35,245 nucleotides of DNA from Acidulodesulfobacterium_A sp049965795 (GTDB lineage: Bacteria > SZUA-79 > Acidulodesulfobacterales > Acidulodesulfobacteraceae), in NCBI GenBank assembly GCA_049965795.1, contig JBMFVW010000016.1:1-35245 (forward strand). Reading direction: 5' to 3'. Numbering within the stretch: position 1 is the stretch's first letter; each line of letters begins with the position of its first letter. Under the pieces are notes generated by a model. The model saw only the letters and a list, made by a program, of their open reading frames with translations, was not told the origin of the DNA and made no database searches. Below, one piece after another: positions 15,822 through 23,455 of this stretch. Position numbers and translations under genes: made by a program.

Positions 15822-17390
15822 TTATGCAACACGCTTAATAACAAGAGCCGTTGCATTATCCTGCGCACCTTTTTCTATTGCCGAAGAAATAAGTGCATCT
15901 GCCACGTATTGGGCATCAAATTTATTTATGCCGCCGGAAGATGAATTGCTTAAAATTTTTATAATATCCGTCTCTTCAAGCTCCGACCATATCCCGTCGC
16001 ATACTATTAGAATAATATCGCCTATATTTAAATCTTCCGTTTTTTTCCCTATAGTTTTTTGTAAATCGTCAAAATATTCGCTCTGCCTGTTTCTTACGAT
16101 TCCCAACGATTTTAAAATTTTATTTCTGTCAGGGCTTATTTTTGCTTCTTCTTCGGTCATATTGCCGCTTGATACCATAAGTGCAACATACGAATGATCT
16201 TTTGTCAGTCTTTTTAATTTATCTTCCGATTTCGAATTGATCCAAAGATAAGCCCTTGAATCTCCTACATGGGCCAAAGCAAACGTTTCATTTTTAAAAA
16301 TAATGCCTATAAAAGTACAGCCGCCGTCTTTTCCTTGAAGTTCGTCGAATACGCTTTTATTTGCCTGCCATGCCAAATCTGTTACGATATCGTTAATATC
16401 TTTAGAAAAATCTTCGGTATATTCCGAACTTTTAAAAAAACCTTTAACGGCAGCCCTGCTTGCATATTCTCCCGCAGCCATTCCGCCCATACCGTCGGCA
16501 AGACATGCTTTTAGCACTAAGTTTTTTTCGCTAAAATTTACATTGTTTTCGATAGCGTATCCGCAAGCATCTTCATCTATGAGTCTGTCAGGATTTAAGC
16601 CTACCGTCGAAGATATTCCTATATCGAACCTTACCGCCGTTTTTCTTTCCTCTTTAATATTTTTCAAATAACCTATTGCTTCATTTATATCAAATCTTTC
16701 TTCGCTTCTTGAAAGCGTTTTATATAAAAATTGAGGAAAACCGGGTATTTTTATATTTTTTATATAATTGGAAATATCGATATCGTATGTATTTATATTA
16801 TTTCCCGTTAAAAACTTATATGCAAATAGTCCCAATAGATAAACTCCTTCTTTTCCGTTTGCAATATCATGCATTAAAACTTCGGGAGCAACTAAATCTC
16901 TGGGAGAAAACATTTTTTTGCCTATTTCCGATAAATCAGGCAGTATATTTAATTTAATTTTATCGCCGTAAATGTATAAAGAATCGGGGTTTATATATAG
17001 CAGGGACATCCCCTGTTCGGTCAAATTTTTGATAATTTCCGCTAAATCTGAAATATATTTTATTATTAATTCGTTTTCTTTTTTTGAGGAAGGAATTTTA
17101 TATTCGTATTTTATGTATTTTTTATCATTTAAAATTATTATTTCATCGTCGGTACAAAGTAAAATCTCAGGCATCGCATCACATTTATTAATACCTTTCC
17201 ATAAGCCGCAATTACCGCTGTAATAGAAAACCGATTCCCCAGCATTGATTTTAGCCGAATACCATCCTTGTATAAAAGGACCCTCGATTCTTAAATCAAC
17301 GCCGGCGGCATTTATTATATCGCCTTCTTTTAAAAACTGCGTTTCGGAACCTGCCGAATATATTTTTTCTTCAAGGTTTTGTCTATGCAT
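15822..17390 (-). CDS. Pseudokinase-PP2C protein phosphatase fusion
   Basis: This 522-residue cytoplasmic protein ends in a complete PP2C (PPM) Ser/Thr phosphatase (about 255-520). Metal-site motifs are all present: RLIDEDACG (269-277), LADGMGGMAAGEYAS (297-311), AHVGDSRAYLW (373-383), KDHS (397-400), VCDGIW (463-468) and AQDNATALV (509-517). The first 245 residues resemble a degraded kinase. LLYINPDSLYIYGDKIKL (130-147) aligns with the catalytic loop but lacks the catalytic Asp and Asn. DFG is gone. LVAPEV (166-171) and GVYLLGLFAYKFLTG (182-196) keep the APE motif and helix-F region. I therefore call it a pseudokinase regulatory domain, by eye and not by structure. It lies 56 bases upstream of the kinase gene, and reversing that kinase's phosphorylation is the likely role. 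The kinase-like half could instead bind the partner kinase. Confidence 0.85.
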   Translation of the reverse strand: MHRQNLEEKIYSAGSETQFLKEGDIINAAGVDLRIEGPFIQGWYSAKINAGESVFYYSGNCGLWKGINKCDAMPEILLCTDDEIIILNDKKYIKYEYKIPSSKKENELIIKYISDLAEIIKNLTEQGMSLLYINPDSLYIYGDKIKLNILPDLSEIGKKMFSPRDLVAPEVLMHDIANGKEGVYLLGLFAYKFLTGNNINTYDIDISNYIKNIKIPGFPQFLYKTLSRSEERFDINEAIGYLKNIKEERKTAVRFDIGISSTVGLNPDRLIDEDACGYAIENNVNFSEKNLVLKACLADGMGGMAAGEYASRAAVKGFFKSSEYTEDFSKDINDIVTDLAWQANKSVFDELQGKDGGCTFIGIIFKNETFALAHVGDSRAYLWINSKSEDKLKRLTKDHSYVALMVSSGNMTEEEAKISPDRNKILKSLGIVRNRQSEYFDDLQKTIGKKTEDLNIGDIILIVCDGIWSELEETDIIKILSNSSSGGINKFDAQYVADALISSAIEKGAQDNATALVIKRVA

Positions 17391-17466
17391 TAAATCACTG
17401 CCGGTTTATACGTTATATATAATATAATATTTATAAATAGATAATAAATAATTTAATATATTTATT

Positions 17467-18018
17467 TTAGATGTTAAACATAAAAAGCATATTGCCTAAC
17501 GATACTTCGTCTCCGTTATTCAATTCGATAGGCTCCGTAATTCTTGATGAAAATTCTTTAGCCGAAGCAGATTTTACAAAAACGCCGTTCGTGGAACCTG
17601 CATCGGAAACAAACCATTTGCCGTTTTCAAAAGTAAATTTTGCATGTTTCCTCGATATATGCTCGTCTCCGGAAAATCCTGACAAATCTATGTCTATTGG
17701 ACCTGTGGATGAGTCGAACCTTCCGGCAATTACATAAGCAGTCTTTAAATCAAAAAATTTATCCGTTAAATTACCGTCCGTTTTAAATGTTAAACGTGCA
17801 GGTTTAAAATCCGCAATATTTTCCGGTTTTTCTGTATTTTCGGATAAATTACCGGCGAGGGATATGTTTTCACTTGAGCTTTCAATATTATTTATTGAAG
17901 GTTTGCTTAAGCTTATACTTTCTTCCGGCATTTCAAAATCTATTAATTCAGAACCGTCTATATTGCAAAATTTCTTATCGTCCGTAAACTTTTTTTTGCA
18001 TACAGGACATATTTTCAT
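17467..18018 (-). CDS. Zinc-ribbon FHA-domain protein
   Basis: This 183-residue cytoplasmic protein reads phospho-threonine. It starts with a ribbon-like segment (CPVC at 4-7, Cys18 and a following DGSELI), with only three Cys, so metal binding is uncertain. A Ser/Asn/Glu-rich linker (about 25-70) follows. The FHA fold occupies about 75-183 with the standard residues: AGR (98-100), HISRKHAKF (120-128, Ser122 and His125) and SDAGSTNGVFV (138-148, Asn144). All phosphopeptide contacts expected for the family are in place. GGGGG lies five bases before the ATG. It is between the VWA gene (83-base gap) and the phosphatase gene (76-base gap). The Thr-rich tail of the VWA protein, or the kinase itself, is a plausible ligand. 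Confidence 0.88.
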   Translation of the reverse strand: MKICPVCKKKFTDDKKFCNIDGSELIDFEMPEESISLSKPSINNIESSSENISLAGNLSENTEKPENIADFKPARLTFKTDGNLTDKFFDLKTAYVIAGRFDSSTGPIDIDLSGFSGDEHISRKHAKFTFENGKWFVSDAGSTNGVFVKSASAKEFSSRITEPIELNNGDEVSLGNMLFMFNI

Positions 18019-18101
18019 TTTATCCCCCTGTTATTATTCCGTTATTTTATATTATATTATTCTTATATTTTTATAAGAATTAAATCTCTGCGGTTAATTA
18101 A

Positions 18102-19499
18102 TTAAATTCCAGCAAGTTTTCTAATCTGTTCGTCGGAAAATTCGTTTTCGGAGCTGATTTTTATTGTTTTTGTTTTTGAACCTATCCTTAAAGTTTTAGA
18201 CGTACCGATACTTATAGTTTTATTTTCTTTTATTTCATCCTGCGCCCTTTCGATTATTTTAGTCATCGCACTGTTGCCTAGCTTTACGGTCATACGCTTT
18301 GCCATATCTAAAGTTTTAGAGGCATTTAAAGGGTTTTCGCCTGCTTCTTTTATTGCTTTTTCCAATAAACTGCCCACGTTTCTTTGCTGAACCCACTGCA
18401 TTACTTCATTATTAACGACCGATGCTTTCGATTCGTCCATAGTAAACTCTACTATAACGTCTTCGGGAGGATTTTCTCCGCGGTAATTTCCATCCGGCAT
18501 ATCGTAAGTTAAGCTTAGCTGCATAAGACGGGATTTGAGGGGTTTACGTTCAGGCAAAGTAGATTCTATTATAAAAACGCTGTTTTCTTCAGGATTTATA
18601 CTGCCTAGAAAATGAGGTTTTATATTTATATCAACCTCTGAAACTTCGGGATAAACTTTAGTTATTCTATCTATTTTTACGTCTTTTACGGTATTTATCG
18701 TAAGAGATACCCCTGATAAAGTTTCATTAACTGCATGTTCTAATTCCTTTATCATAATGTCCGGTATGTCAGACGGTTTTATAATTATTCCGGATGCATC
18801 GTCTTCGCCGTTAACCGAAGCATAATAAGGTTTGCCTTGGGTTTTATCGGTAATAAAAGAAATCAAATTTTCGTTCCAGTCTTCGCCGATTCCTACAGCT
18901 ATTAAAGGTATGTTTAATTTTGCCAGTTCCAGCGACATTTCTTTTACCAAATCCTCGTCGGAAGTCTGTCCGTCTGTTAGCATTATAATCTTTCTATTTC
19001 CGGTTTCTTTAGAAATTAGTTCTAATGATTCTTTCATTCCGGCACCCATAGAAGTACCGCCGCTGTAATTTATAAGAGCGTCTATTGCCTTCAATATTAA
19101 ATCTTTATTTTTATTCTCAATATTAACGAAAGGCAATAAAACTTCGGCTTTATCGTCAAATTTAATAAGGCTTACCCTGTCGGAATTTTTCAATTTTGCA
19201 GAGTTAACAAATTTTTTAAGTCCTTCAATTAAAATTCCTATTTTAGAATCGCCGCCCGTAACTATATTATAAGTGTTGCCGTCTATGGTTTGCGTTTTGC
19301 CGGTATTCACGGGAGAACCCGCTACAATCTCCCTCATAGACCCGGAAGTATCTATTACAAATGCTATAGATAAAGGCGTTTTAAAGTCTATTTTACGGCT
19401 TGCTTCAAGTTTTAATTCTATAAAAAGTTTCTGATCCGGAGTATCAGCCATTAGGTAACTTCTATGCGGAATAATTTTTACGTCGAGCAGTTTAGACAT
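18102..19499 (-). CDS. VWA-domain protein with Thr-rich C-terminal tail
   Basis: This 465-residue protein has no signal peptide, so it is probably cytoplasmic. The VWA domain (about 40-235) has an intact MIDAS metal site: DTSGS (50-54), Thr149 in SGGTSMG, and TDGQ (175-178). A beta-rich middle part (about 240-385) and a helical segment (about 390-425) follow. The tail carries spaced Thr repeats, KTISIG, KTLRIG and KTKTIKI (427-448), resembling phosphorylation or FHA-recognition sites seen at the ends of other bacterial VWA proteins. AGGAG lies about eight bases before the ATG, with a TATAAT at 19530-19535 on the same strand as a possible -10. It is the first gene of the kinase module and shares a 273-base AT-rich divergent region with the ATPase gene. 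It is a likely kinase substrate or scaffold, by inference. Confidence 0.88.
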   Translation of the reverse strand: MSKLLDVKIIPHRSYLMADTPDQKLFIELKLEASRKIDFKTPLSIAFVIDTSGSMREIVAGSPVNTGKTQTIDGNTYNIVTGGDSKIGILIEGLKKFVNSAKLKNSDRVSLIKFDDKAEVLLPFVNIENKNKDLILKAIDALINYSGGTSMGAGMKESLELISKETGNRKIIMLTDGQTSDEDLVKEMSLELAKLNIPLIAVGIGEDWNENLISFITDKTQGKPYYASVNGEDDASGIIIKPSDIPDIMIKELEHAVNETLSGVSLTINTVKDVKIDRITKVYPEVSEVDINIKPHFLGSINPEENSVFIIESTLPERKPLKSRLMQLSLTYDMPDGNYRGENPPEDVIVEFTMDESKASVVNNEVMQWVQQRNVGSLLEKAIKEAGENPLNASKTLDMAKRMTVKLGNSAMTKIIERAQDEIKENKTISIGTSKTLRIGSKTKTIKISSENEFSDEQIRKLAGI

Positions 19500-19602
19500 A
19501 AAGAATCTCCTGATTTTTATATATAATAAATTATACTATTATTTATTATTATATAATTTAAAGAATTTATGTCAATTTAAATTATTACTTTTAATTATTA
19601 CG

Positions 19603-19631
19603 TTGCCCCTAATATTTTTAAATGATATAAT
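19603..19631 (+). promoter_or_regulatory. Candidate promoter for the PilB/GspE-like gene
   Basis: TTGCCC (19603-19608, four of six) and TATAAT (19626-19631, perfect, preceded by TGA) are separated by exactly 17 bases. The predicted start point near 19638 leaves a leader of about 135 bases before the ATG at 19773. The rest of the divergent region 19500-19772 is AT-rich, with no other structure I can support. Confidence 0.5.
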
Positions 19632-19772
19632 TTTTTTTAATTTAAATGCATTATATTTATTCAAATTTTGAATTAGAAAATATTTATATATTGCATAGAT
19701 AAATTTCTATTGAGGATTCTATTGCAGGATTAAAAACTTAATATTATTATATATTACCGGAAAAATTTAAAA

Positions 19773-21566
19773 ATGGATGCAAATTTAAACTGCTACCCAA
19801 AAAAAAATATCGGAGAGCAAAAACTAGGAGAAATTTTAGTATCTAACGGTTTAATTGAAAAGTCGGATTTAGAATATGCTTTAAAAAAAGAAAATTTGCC
19901 GCTTAAACCTTTTATAAAAATTCTCATAGACGAAAACAAAATAAAAGAAAACGAACTTGTGGATTTTTTATGTAAATTTTATAAAATAGAATACGTCGAT
20001 ATAAACGCCGTAGATATTCCAAAAAATGTTATCAACATAATTCCGCCCGATAAAGTTTTAAAATGCCGCGTTATACCTTACAAAATAGAAAACGGAAATC
20101 TTTATTTGGCCGCATACGATCCATCGAGGATCGATGTTGCCGACGATATAGGATTTCTTGCAGGATTTCCCGCATTGTATTCGGTATCCTCTTATTCGCA
20201 GATAATAAACGCAATGTCTAAATATTACAATGCTTCCTTTCTGTTGGATAATTTTAAAAAAGATGAAAATTCATCAAAAACGCTTGCCGAAGAGAGTGAA
20301 ATAAGCGACATAACAAAAGATAAAGTCAGCGAAAGCGCCGTAGAAAAATTCATAAATAAAGTTATAAGCGATGCCGTAGAAAGAGGAGCAAGCGATATAC
20401 ATATTGAAAATTACAGAAAGTTTTCAAGAATAAGATTCAGGATAGACGGGAAACTTATCGGATATGCCAACATTTCTTCAACAGCAAAATCTAATATAGT
20501 ATCCGTGATAAAAATAAAGTGCGAGCCTAATTTAGATATATCGGAAAAACGGTTTCCTCAGGACGGCCGAATTTCTACATCGGTTTCCGGACAAGAAATA
20601 GACTTAAGAGTATCCTTGGCGCCGACGCTTTTCGGCGAAAAAATAGTCATGAGAATATTGAATAAATCTTCTCTGATTTTCGATATAAACAGGGTGGGGT
20701 TTTCTCCTGCTCATTTAAACATATTAAAATCGGCAATAAATAAACCTTTCGGGATGATACTCGTTACCGGACCTACAGGTTCCGGAAAAACTACGACGCT
20801 TTATTCCATATTAAGCGAATTAAATAAAAACGAATCGATAAACATATCTACCGCTGAAGACCCTATAGAATATGATTTTTCAGGAATAAATCAGATACAG
20901 ATAGACGAAACGCTTAAGAATTCCAAGACCGGCGCAACTTTAAATTTTGCGGAGGTTCTCAGATCTTTTTTAAGACAGGATCCCGATATAATTATGGTAG
21001 GGGAAATCAGGGATTTCGAAACATCTTCTATAGCTATTCAGGCCGCGCTTACCGGACATTTAGTTCTTTCGACTATTCATACAAACAATGCTTCGGCTAC
21101 CGTAACAAGATTAATAAATATGAATATCGAACCTTTTTTAATTTCATCGAGTTTAAACCTTATTATAGCGCAAAGGCTTATAAGAAAACTCTGTTTAGAA
21201 TGCAAAGAAGAACTTGACGAATCTGCAATAAAAAAACTTGGAATATCTGCCGCCGTATACAACGATAACGGCAACAGCGGCGGCGAACGTCAAAATAAAA
21301 ATAATTATTTCAAACTTTATAAAGCTAAACCAAAAGGTTGTCCGACATGCAATAATACCGGATACAAAGGCAGAATACCGATATACGAAATGCTTGAAAT
21401 AAACGATGAAATAAGAGGGCTGATAAACGGTAATGCATCGGAATCCGAAATAGAAAGGTCGGCAATAAAAAACGGCATGAAAACTCTTTCGGATTCGGCA
21501 AAGGAAAAATTTTTAAGCGGTGTTACTTCTTTAGAAGAAATATTGCCTTATATTAAAAAACAATAA
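19773..21566 (+). CDS. PilB/GspE-type secretion or type IV pilus ATPase
   Basis: This 597-residue cytoplasmic hexameric ATPase powers pilus assembly or type II secretion. The N-terminal part (about 15-160) is a T2SSE-N/MshEN-like domain (KLGEILVSNGLIEKSDLEYA). The motor carries GASDIHIE (205-212), Walker A GPTGSGKT (333-340), the Asp box AEDPIEY (361-367), Walker B DIIMVGEIRD (405-414) and the His box LTGHLVLSTIHTNNA (427-440). The zinc-binding pairs are CLEC (474-477) and CPTC (523-526), with a Gly/Asn-rich stretch between them. A near-MshEN motif has Lys17 for Arg and Glu39 for Gln, so c-di-GMP binding is doubtful. No pilin, PilC or secretin genes are adjacent. The ribosome-binding site is weak. 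Whether it is PilB or GspE cannot be decided here. Confidence 0.93.
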   Translation: MDANLNCYPKKNIGEQKLGEILVSNGLIEKSDLEYALKKENLPLKPFIKILIDENKIKENELVDFLCKFYKIEYVDINAVDIPKNVINIIPPDKVLKCRVIPYKIENGNLYLAAYDPSRIDVADDIGFLAGFPALYSVSSYSQIINAMSKYYNASFLLDNFKKDENSSKTLAEESEISDITKDKVSESAVEKFINKVISDAVERGASDIHIENYRKFSRIRFRIDGKLIGYANISSTAKSNIVSVIKIKCEPNLDISEKRFPQDGRISTSVSGQEIDLRVSLAPTLFGEKIVMRILNKSSLIFDINRVGFSPAHLNILKSAINKPFGMILVTGPTGSGKTTTLYSILSELNKNESINISTAEDPIEYDFSGINQIQIDETLKNSKTGATLNFAEVLRSFLRQDPDIIMVGEIRDFETSSIAIQAALTGHLVLSTIHTNNASATVTRLINMNIEPFLISSSLNLIIAQRLIRKLCLECKEELDESAIKKLGISAAVYNDNGNSGGERQNKNNYFKLYKAKPKGCPTCNNTGYKGRIPIYEMLEINDEIRGLINGNASESEIERSAIKNGMKTLSDSAKEKFLSGVTSLEEILPYIKKQ

Positions 21567-21569
21567 ATA

Positions 21570-21611
21570 CATAAGAACGGGACGGATTTAAAATTCGCCC
21601 CGTTCTTATGT
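21570..21611. terminator. Bidirectional hairpin between convergent ATPase and amtB genes
   Basis: ACATAAGAACGGG (21570-21582) and CCCGTTCTTATGT (21599-21611) are perfect 13-bp inverted repeats, and the bases between them can extend the stem. It occupies nearly all of the gap between the two stop codons. T-richness is modest on both sides (ATTTATTGTTTTTT on the minus strand), which supports termination best for amtB. Confidence 0.75.
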
Positions 21612-21617
21612 TAATAA

Positions 21618-22976
21618 TTAGAAATTATAACCTGCTTCATCATGCTGCGTAATATCTAAACCCATTGCTTCGGTTTCCTTATCTACGCGAAGACCCATAA
21701 CTTTATCAATTACTTTAAATATTATAAAACTCATAATGAAAGAATATGAGGCAACGCAAACTACTGTCAGCAGCTGAATCCACATCTGACCCGGATTGCC
21801 GTAAAACAAACCTCTTCCTGCCGAGTTAATCAGCGGATCGGCAAACAGACCTGTTGCAAGCGCTCCCCATGCACCGCCTATAGCATGAACGTTAAAGGCG
21901 TCAAGAGCATCGTCGTAGCCTAATTTCGGCTTTACAAAAACTACCATAGAATAGCATATTACGCCTGCAACGAAACCTATAATGATTGAATCTATAGGAT
22001 TAACGAAACCCGATGCCGGAGTTATAGCTACAAGTCCGGCAACAGCGCCGGAAACCATGCCGAGTGTAGTCGGTTTTCCGCTTCTAATCCATTCGGCTAT
22101 CATCCAGCCTATAGCGGCGGCTGCAGTTGCGGTATTGGTAACCAAAAATGCGGAAGTTGCTAAAGGATTTGCCTCTAAGGCGCTTCCGGCGTTAAATCCG
22201 AACCATCCGAACCATAAAAGAGCGCCGCCCAGTATTGTATAGCCTAACTGGTTTGGCTGAACTATGTTTTCTTTCATATAGCCTTTTCTTTTTCCAAGGA
22301 CTATTGCTCCTGCAAGACCTGCGACACCCGAATTAATATGGACGACCGTTCCGCCTGCAAAATCCAACGCTCCCATTTTCTGAAACAATCCGCCTATACC
22401 CCATACGGCTTGAGCAACCGGAGCATAAACAACGGTAAGCCACACAATGGTAAACACAACCCAAGAAGAAAATTTAATTCTTTCCACAAGTGAACCGCTG
22501 ACTAGAGCAACGGTTATAATTGCGAACATTAGTTGAAACATTACGTAAATATAGGAAGGAATCTTGCCGTCGTATCTCGAATGCTGAGTTTCTTTCATGG
22601 CAAATAAGCCTACATATTTAAGACTGCCTATAATTCCGCCAAAAGAATCAGGGCCGAACGCCAAAGAGTATCCCCATAAGATCCATATTATACTTACCGT
22701 GCAAATAGCAATAAAACTAAGCGAAATAGTATTTAAAACGTTTTTTCTTCTAACCATACCGCCGTAATAAAAACCAAGTCCCGGCGTCATTATTAAAACT
22801 AATGCGGATGAAGCAAGCACCCATGCTATGTCTCCGCTGTTAAACGCAGGAACCTTAGAAGCGGCGGCAAATACCGGACTTACCCAGGAAAATATTACCA
22901 GCATTATTCCGCCCAATAAAGACCATCCATATATCAAAGGTATTTTAAAATTTTTTAATTTTTTAATGAGATCCAT
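21618..22976 (-). CDS. amtB: Ammonium transporter AmtB
   Basis: This inner-membrane ammonium channel has 452 residues with a probable signal peptide (cleavage near SPVFAAA, about 34-38) and 11 membrane helices. Family signatures are present: GLGFYYGGMVRRKNVL, the first pore histidine in GGTVVHINSGVAGL, GFNAGSALEANPLA, and the second pore histidine in FNVHAIGGAWGALATG. The C-terminal cytoplasmic tail, GLDITQHDEAGYNF, is the segment that docks PII in well-studied Amt proteins. AGGAGG precedes the ATG. glnB lies 39 bases upstream and a porin gene precedes that, forming one run likely driven by the sigma-54 promoter at 25018-25033. It ends at a convergent hairpin. Confidence 0.97.
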   Translation of the reverse strand: MDLIKKLKNFKIPLIYGWSLLGGIMLVIFSWVSPVFAAASKVPAFNSGDIAWVLASSALVLIMTPGLGFYYGGMVRRKNVLNTISLSFIAICTVSIIWILWGYSLAFGPDSFGGIIGSLKYVGLFAMKETQHSRYDGKIPSYIYVMFQLMFAIITVALVSGSLVERIKFSSWVVFTIVWLTVVYAPVAQAVWGIGGLFQKMGALDFAGGTVVHINSGVAGLAGAIVLGKRKGYMKENIVQPNQLGYTILGGALLWFGWFGFNAGSALEANPLATSAFLVTNTATAAAAIGWMIAEWIRSGKPTTLGMVSGAVAGLVAITPASGFVNPIDSIIIGFVAGVICYSMVVFVKPKLGYDDALDAFNVHAIGGAWGALATGLFADPLINSAGRGLFYGNPGQMWIQLLTVVCVASYSFIMSFIIFKVIDKVMGLRVDKETEAMGLDITQHDEAGYNF

Positions 22977-23015
22977 AATTTCCCATTCCTCCTTAATATT
23001 TATTTTATTGATTAA

Positions 23016-23354
23016 TTAGATTGCAGACTCTCCTTTTTCTCCTGTTCTAATGCGCACTACTTCTTCAATAGGCGATATAAATATCTTTCCGTCGCCGATA
23101 TTGCCCGTTTTTGCGCTTTTTTCTATCGTTTCTACGATATTTGAAATCTGGTCGTCGGAAGCGACTATTTCCATTTTTGCCTTTGGAACGAAATCTACTC
23201 TATATTCCGCTCCTCTGTAAAGTTCCGTATGCCCCTTCTGTCTTCCGAAACCTTTAACTTCCGTAACCGTTATTCCGTGAATCCCTATTCCGTTTAAAGC
23301 CTCTTTGACATCGTCTATTTTAAAAGGTTTAACAATAGCTTCTATTTTCTTCAT
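23016..23354 (-). CDS. glnB: Nitrogen regulatory protein PII (GlnB/GlnK)
   Basis: PII is a small trimeric sensor of 2-oxoglutarate, ATP/ADP and, through uridylylation, glutamine. The 112-residue protein has MKKIEAIVKPFKIDDVKEAL at the N-terminus, the T-loop with Tyr51 in YRGAEYRVDFVPK, and the C-terminal GDGKIFISPIEEVVRIRTGE. The ATG at 23354 puts the modified Tyr at position 51 as in other PII proteins and has GGAGG about 11 bases upstream. A GTG at 23366 is in frame but lies inside that ribosome-binding site and was rejected. Linkage to amtB suggests a GlnK role: docking on and closing AmtB when ammonium is plentiful. GlnD, encoded at 30992-33685, is the likely uridylylating enzyme. Confidence 0.97.
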   Translation of the reverse strand: MKKIEAIVKPFKIDDVKEALNGIGIHGITVTEVKGFGRQKGHTELYRGAEYRVDFVPKAKMEIVASDDQISNIVETIEKSAKTGNIGDGKIFISPIEEVVRIRTGEKGESAI

Positions 23355-23455
23355 TTTTCTTTTCACCTCCTTTTTATATAATTTTATTTTTTAGCAGTTA
23401 GCGACCATACCCGCAAATCCAGCAGTGAGTAAGTGAATAAATAAATCTGAAACCT

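Noticed and set aside
23355..23366. Upstream GTG start for glnB
   Set aside because: The GTG is part of the GGAGGTG ribosome-binding site, and the ATG at 23354 places the modified Tyr at residue 51.
23393..23407. Sigma-54-like TGGTCGCTAACTGCT upstream of glnB (minus strand)
   Set aside because: GG and GC are only nine bases apart instead of ten and the -24 box is poor; the site upstream of the porin fits much better.
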